Below are positions 61,198 through 64,000 of a stretch of 64,000 nucleotides of DNA, piece after piece. The stretch covers positions 1 to 64,000 of the forward strand of contig JBHGXS010000001.1 of the NCBI GenBank assembly GCA_041920565.1, read 5' to 3'. The notes below the pieces were generated by a model. That model searched no databases and was not told where the DNA came from. It saw only the letters and a list, made by a program, of their open reading frames with translations. Each line of letters opens with the position of its first letter. The first letter of the stretch is position 1. Origin of the DNA: JAGHKQ01 sp041920565 (GTDB lineage Bacteria; Bacillota; Bacilli; Bacillales; Bacillaceae_G). The translations under genes and the position numbers were made by a program.

Positions 61198-62283
61198 ATG
61201 AAGGAACTTCATACGTTTGGATGGTATGCAGCTCGTGTATCTCCGTATTTACCGAAAGAGGCATTTAAGCCGGTTCCTGCTCGACTTTGGGGCGGACTTG
61301 CCTATTTCATCGTTATAGTTGCCGGAATACTTACCATAGGTTTATTTGATTTTAATATGTGGTTGTATCTCGTCATTTCAGTTATTTTGGGAGCCAGTTT
61401 TGCCGGTACGTGTTTTTTAGGGCACGAAATTTTGCATGGTACAGTTGTGAGGAAAAAGTGGCTGAGAGATTTACTGGGGGCAATTGCCTTTTTTCCAGTA
61501 AGTACAGGGCCTGAGCTTTGGCGAAAGTGGCACAATATGAATCACCATATTCATACACAGCATGAAGAGCTCGATCCTGATCATTGGTCCACTATAGAGC
61601 AGCTGTCTAAGAGGCCGTTTTTGCGCTCGATGTATCGCTTGCCTCGTTTTATACGTTCGATTTCCTACTTTTGCTTTTTGACCATTAATTTTTCTTTGGT
61701 TTCTTTTAATATGTTCGTTCGATATGTAAAGGAATTTAATTCAAAGAAAAAGCTGAGCGTTTGGGCTCAATTTATGTTGCCATGGGCAGCTTGGATTGCA
61801 TTACTATTTTGGATGGGACCAGTCAAATGGCTGTTCGCTTATGTCTTGCCATTATTAATCGCAAATTTCATAATGAGCAGCTATATTGCTACTAACCATA
61901 ATTTAAACCCGCTCGTACCCGTGAATGATCCATTAGCAAATACTCTTTCTGTTACGGTACCTCGTTGGGTAGATGTTCTTCATTTTAACTTTTCATATCA
62001 TGCGGAGCATCATTTGTTTCCTGGAATGAATCCTAAGTATTATCCGTTAGTAAAGGAACAAATTAAAAAGATGTGGCCTGATCGATATCATGAGATGTCG
62101 TTCGGAAGAGCCATGGTTGCACTTTGGAAAACACCGAGAATTTATCATAACAAGAAAGAATTGATTGATCCAGAGCTTGGCAACACGTACGGCACATTAG
62201 GGAATGGTCTTGACTCTAAAGAGATCAATGACATGAAAACGGATTCTAAAGAGAGAATTGCTATCAAAAGATCCAGATACTAA
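61198..62283 (+). CDS. membrane fatty acid desaturase
   Basis: The 361-residue protein has the three histidine boxes of membrane desaturases: HEILH (His76, His80), HNMNHH (His112, His116, His117) and HAEHH near 275. About four to six transmembrane segments lie at 30-100 and 185-235. It introduces a double bond into membrane lipid acyl chains, useful at low temperature. It is longer and different from Bacillus subtilis Des at the C-terminus. GAAAGAGGG lies about 8 nt before the ATG. No DesK/DesR genes are adjacent. Confidence 0.88.
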   Translation: MKELHTFGWYAARVSPYLPKEAFKPVPARLWGGLAYFIVIVAGILTIGLFDFNMWLYLVISVILGASFAGTCFLGHEILHGTVVRKKWLRDLLGAIAFFPVSTGPELWRKWHNMNHHIHTQHEELDPDHWSTIEQLSKRPFLRSMYRLPRFIRSISYFCFLTINFSLVSFNMFVRYVKEFNSKKKLSVWAQFMLPWAAWIALLFWMGPVKWLFAYVLPLLIANFIMSSYIATNHNLNPLVPVNDPLANTLSVTVPRWVDVLHFNFSYHAEHHLFPGMNPKYYPLVKEQIKKMWPDRYHEMSFGRAMVALWKTPRIYHNKKELIDPELGNTYGTLGNGLDSKEINDMKTDSKERIAIKRSRY

Positions 62284-62307
62284 GCGTTTGAATCGTTAAA
62301 TAGAGTA

Positions 62308-62346
62308 AAATCCTTTTTGCTGAGTAAGAGCAAAAAGGATTTTTTA
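62308..62346 (+). terminator. desaturase terminator
   Basis: AAATCCTTTTTGCT and AGCAAAAAGGATTT pair perfectly around GAGTAAG, followed by TTTTAA. Confidence 0.9.
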
Positions 62347-62593
62347 ATTGCGCTTGCGACATTCTATTTTCAAAATGCTTACTTAAGTGATAAGAATTTC
62401 TGCTTAAGTGATGGGAAAAGTGAAGAAAAGAATTCTAGCTTTTATAATTTTAAATAATAGAATAAATGACTCCGCTTCAGCAGGGCGTAAGTATGTTGTT
62501 AGTATAGCAACTTGTAGTTGTTGCTTTTACTTCAATTCTTCGCATATTACCTGTATATAACGCGTATTTTTAACTACTTAACATTATATAGGG

Positions 62594-62620
62594 ACAAAAC
62601 TGGAAAAAAAGCATAAATAA
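62594..62620 (+). promoter_or_regulatory. sigma-K-type promoter
   Basis: AC (62594-62595), exactly 16 nt, then CATAAATAA (62612-62620), one base from CATAnnnTA. It lies 42 nt before the spore-protein start. The rest of the 62347-62661 gap is AT-rich without other features. Confidence 0.55.
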
Positions 62621-62661
62621 GTATTATAGTAACGATTAGTATGCTTAGGGAGTGAAAGGCA

Positions 62662-63771
62662 TTGAGTATACCAAGAATGAATCCTGGAGATATGCGGAGA
62701 ATACTTGCGCATCAAGCAAGCCAAGAAAAGTTTTTACAATCTCAAAATAAATTTGTTTATCTAAACTCTAAACCAACGGAAGAAAATACAAAACAAGGTA
62801 AAGACAATGATAAATCTGGAAATGTAACAAATCGAACTAATACCAAGAAATACAACAATGATAGTTTCAAAGAGAGAAATACACCCAATAATAAGTATGG
62901 TGTAAAGGAGAAAGAATATAAAACTGGAACGTTTTTTGAACCTGTACCTATTTGCGAACCTAAACCTGTTGATCCAAGTCTTTATAACCAAAAACTTATT
63001 AATAAAAAAGAACCATCTAAAACTAATGTTCTTCATAGCAAAGGAGCAGCCCGTTTTATAAATATAAAAAATTCATTTTCTATTTTTGTAGATTTGGACG
63101 ATTTTGTTCACCTTCCAATTATCGCGGACGAAACTCAAGATATATTTGAATTTATAGATGCAAATAAAAAACAATCTTGTCAATCTCATACAAAGTTTGT
63201 TGATACTGTTACTTCTTATCAGGAACAGCCATATTGTCATTTAGCTCTCTCTAAAGTTCATGAAATTATATTTATAGATGATATAAAGAACAACCATAAA
63301 AATGATGAGAGTACTCTTCAAAAGGCCATTATAACTCCTATACACGACGTAACAGAGGCAAAGAATAAAGAATTCAGCCAAGCTTCTACTATGTGTGATT
63401 TTGTAACTACTAAGATGCCTCTAATAATTGGGGAATATAAAATTGAAATTTGTATAGAAGAAGATATGAAAATCAAAGAAGAAATCATGAAAATTTTAGA
63501 CATTTCTAAAGAAGTAGTGCTGATAGATTGTAAATTTGTACCTAGTGAATTTTCGGAAAAACTGCCTAATGGGACACGTAAAGCAATAAAAGGGAAGTTA
63601 TTTATAGAAGGATGCGTTAATCAAAACATTGAGTATATTGGTGTGAGTACTGCCAATACTAAATCAGGAACTAACCTTGCTCAATTCCGTCAAAAAATTG
63701 TATTAGAGTTAATGATAGAGTTGATGCAAGTACAACGGCTTCGAGTCTGTCATGATTACAAAGGCATATAA
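62662..63771 (+). CDS. SPOCS-like spore protein with disordered N-terminus; 3' end degenerate
   Basis: The 369-residue protein starts at TTG 62662 (AGGGAGTGAAAGG before it). It has a polar Asn/Lys-rich segment (about 20-110) and ends in a SPOCS/DUF3794-like module: KAIKGKLFIEGCVNQNIEYIGV near 311-332, then KIVLELMIELMQVQRLRV, like the protein at 25541. After the TAA at 63769 the same frame stays coding-like to 63961 (PANVQPECLP, then a PLNDEPTRLEFRDVTANVKIPVFVEDW-type tail), broken only by TGA 63823 and TAA 63838. The C-terminal 60 residues thus seem lost by nonsense mutations. Confidence 0.6.
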   Translation: MSIPRMNPGDMRRILAHQASQEKFLQSQNKFVYLNSKPTEENTKQGKDNDKSGNVTNRTNTKKYNNDSFKERNTPNNKYGVKEKEYKTGTFFEPVPICEPKPVDPSLYNQKLINKKEPSKTNVLHSKGAARFINIKNSFSIFVDLDDFVHLPIIADETQDIFEFIDANKKQSCQSHTKFVDTVTSYQEQPYCHLALSKVHEIIFIDDIKNNHKNDESTLQKAIITPIHDVTEAKNKEFSQASTMCDFVTTKMPLIIGEYKIEICIEEDMKIKEEIMKILDISKEVVLIDCKFVPSEFSEKLPNGTRKAIKGKLFIEGCVNQNIEYIGVSTANTKSGTNLAQFRQKIVLELMIELMQVQRLRVCHDYKGI

Positions 63772-63963
63772 AATGGAGCAAGCCCAGCTAATGTTCAGCC
63801 TGAGTGCCTTCCTAACTTTCCTTGACGACCAGTTTCATAAACACGTATTCCGTTAAATGATGAGCCAACAAGATTAGAATTTCGTGATGTAACTGCAAAC
63901 GTTAAAATTCCAGTCTTTGTAGAAGATTGGATTAATCTTGGCGCAGCTGTAACGATAACCTAA
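63772..63963 (+). pseudogene. severed C-terminal tail of the SPOCS-like protein
   Basis: This continues the frame of the preceding gene after its stop. It carries ASPANVQPECLPNFP, matching the VLPTQACPDN tail of the 25541 paralogue, and a final LEFRDVTANVKIPVFVEDW segment. Stops at 63823 and 63838 interrupt it before the natural-looking end TAA at 63961-63963. Confidence 0.6.
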
Positions 63964-64000
63964 AGTTTCTGAGAATTTGGTATAATAAAACTTGGAGAAG

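Overview
The window is from the chromosome of a low-GC, spore-forming Firmicute of the family Bacillaceae. This rests on a rRNA operon followed by the purEKBCSQLFMNHD operon in Bacillus order, on pcrB-pcrA-ligA-camS and gatCAB-dgkB-rlmCD in Bacillus-like synteny, on AGGAGG-type ribosome binding sites, and on two spore-surface-like genes with sigma-K-type promoters. The gene order, together with a rocA-type dehydrogenase between camS and gatCAB, most resembles the Bacillus cereus side of the family. Species cannot be fixed from this alone.

Layout. 1-310: 3' end of 23S rRNA, 5S rRNA and a terminator. 471-3380 (minus strand): a small membrane protein, then a three-gene unit of a DUF5317-like membrane protein, an unlisted 41-residue membrane peptide and a membrane-bound GGDEF plus HD-GYP cyclic-di-GMP enzyme. 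3586-16922: the purine operon behind a PurR-type operator, a sigma-A promoter and a guanine riboswitch whose terminator and antiterminator can both be read. It encodes all steps from PRPP to IMP. 17036-24525: a DUF2892 protein, pcrB-pcrA-ligA-camS and a TSUP exporter. 24566-28471: a YtxH-like protein, a decayed second rocA, a SPOCS-type spore protein and rocA. 28698-31650: two insertion sequences. The first is an IS1182-type element sitting inside an intrinsic terminator that is duplicated as a 36-bp direct repeat. The second is an IS4-type element killed by a nonsense codon. 31994-35382: an APC permease and a marR-arsA-small gene unit. 35504-42967: gatCAB, dgkB, a polysaccharide deacetylase and rlmCD. 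43044-43169: a yybP-ykoY (Mn2+) riboswitch on the plus strand with no plus-strand gene after it. 43177-50591: an accessory region of oxidoreductases (AKR, NAD(P)-binding, SDR, CMD, zinc ADH) with one intact and two broken tetR copies and IS6/IS630 debris. 50795-52760: a telA pair. 52978-54656: a brnQ pseudogene that still has its promoter and T-box. 54872-63963: SDR-QueA-like-VOC operon, BcaP-like permease, AmiS/UreI-like channel, NupC, fatty acid desaturase, and a second SPOCS-type protein whose 3' end carries in-frame stops.

How it works together. The housekeeping blocks are intact and densely overlapped: purine synthesis, DNA repair and ligation, the tRNA amidotransferase, lipid kinase and rRNA methylation. 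The spaces between them have collected regulators, transporters and mobile elements, many now decaying. The points most worth a second look are the orphan Mn2+ riboswitch, the duplicated divergent tetR modules, the IS1182 element with its duplicated terminator and in-phase slippery heptamer, the 21-bp-periodic TGCAAT repeat in two intergenic regions, and the QueA-like operon.
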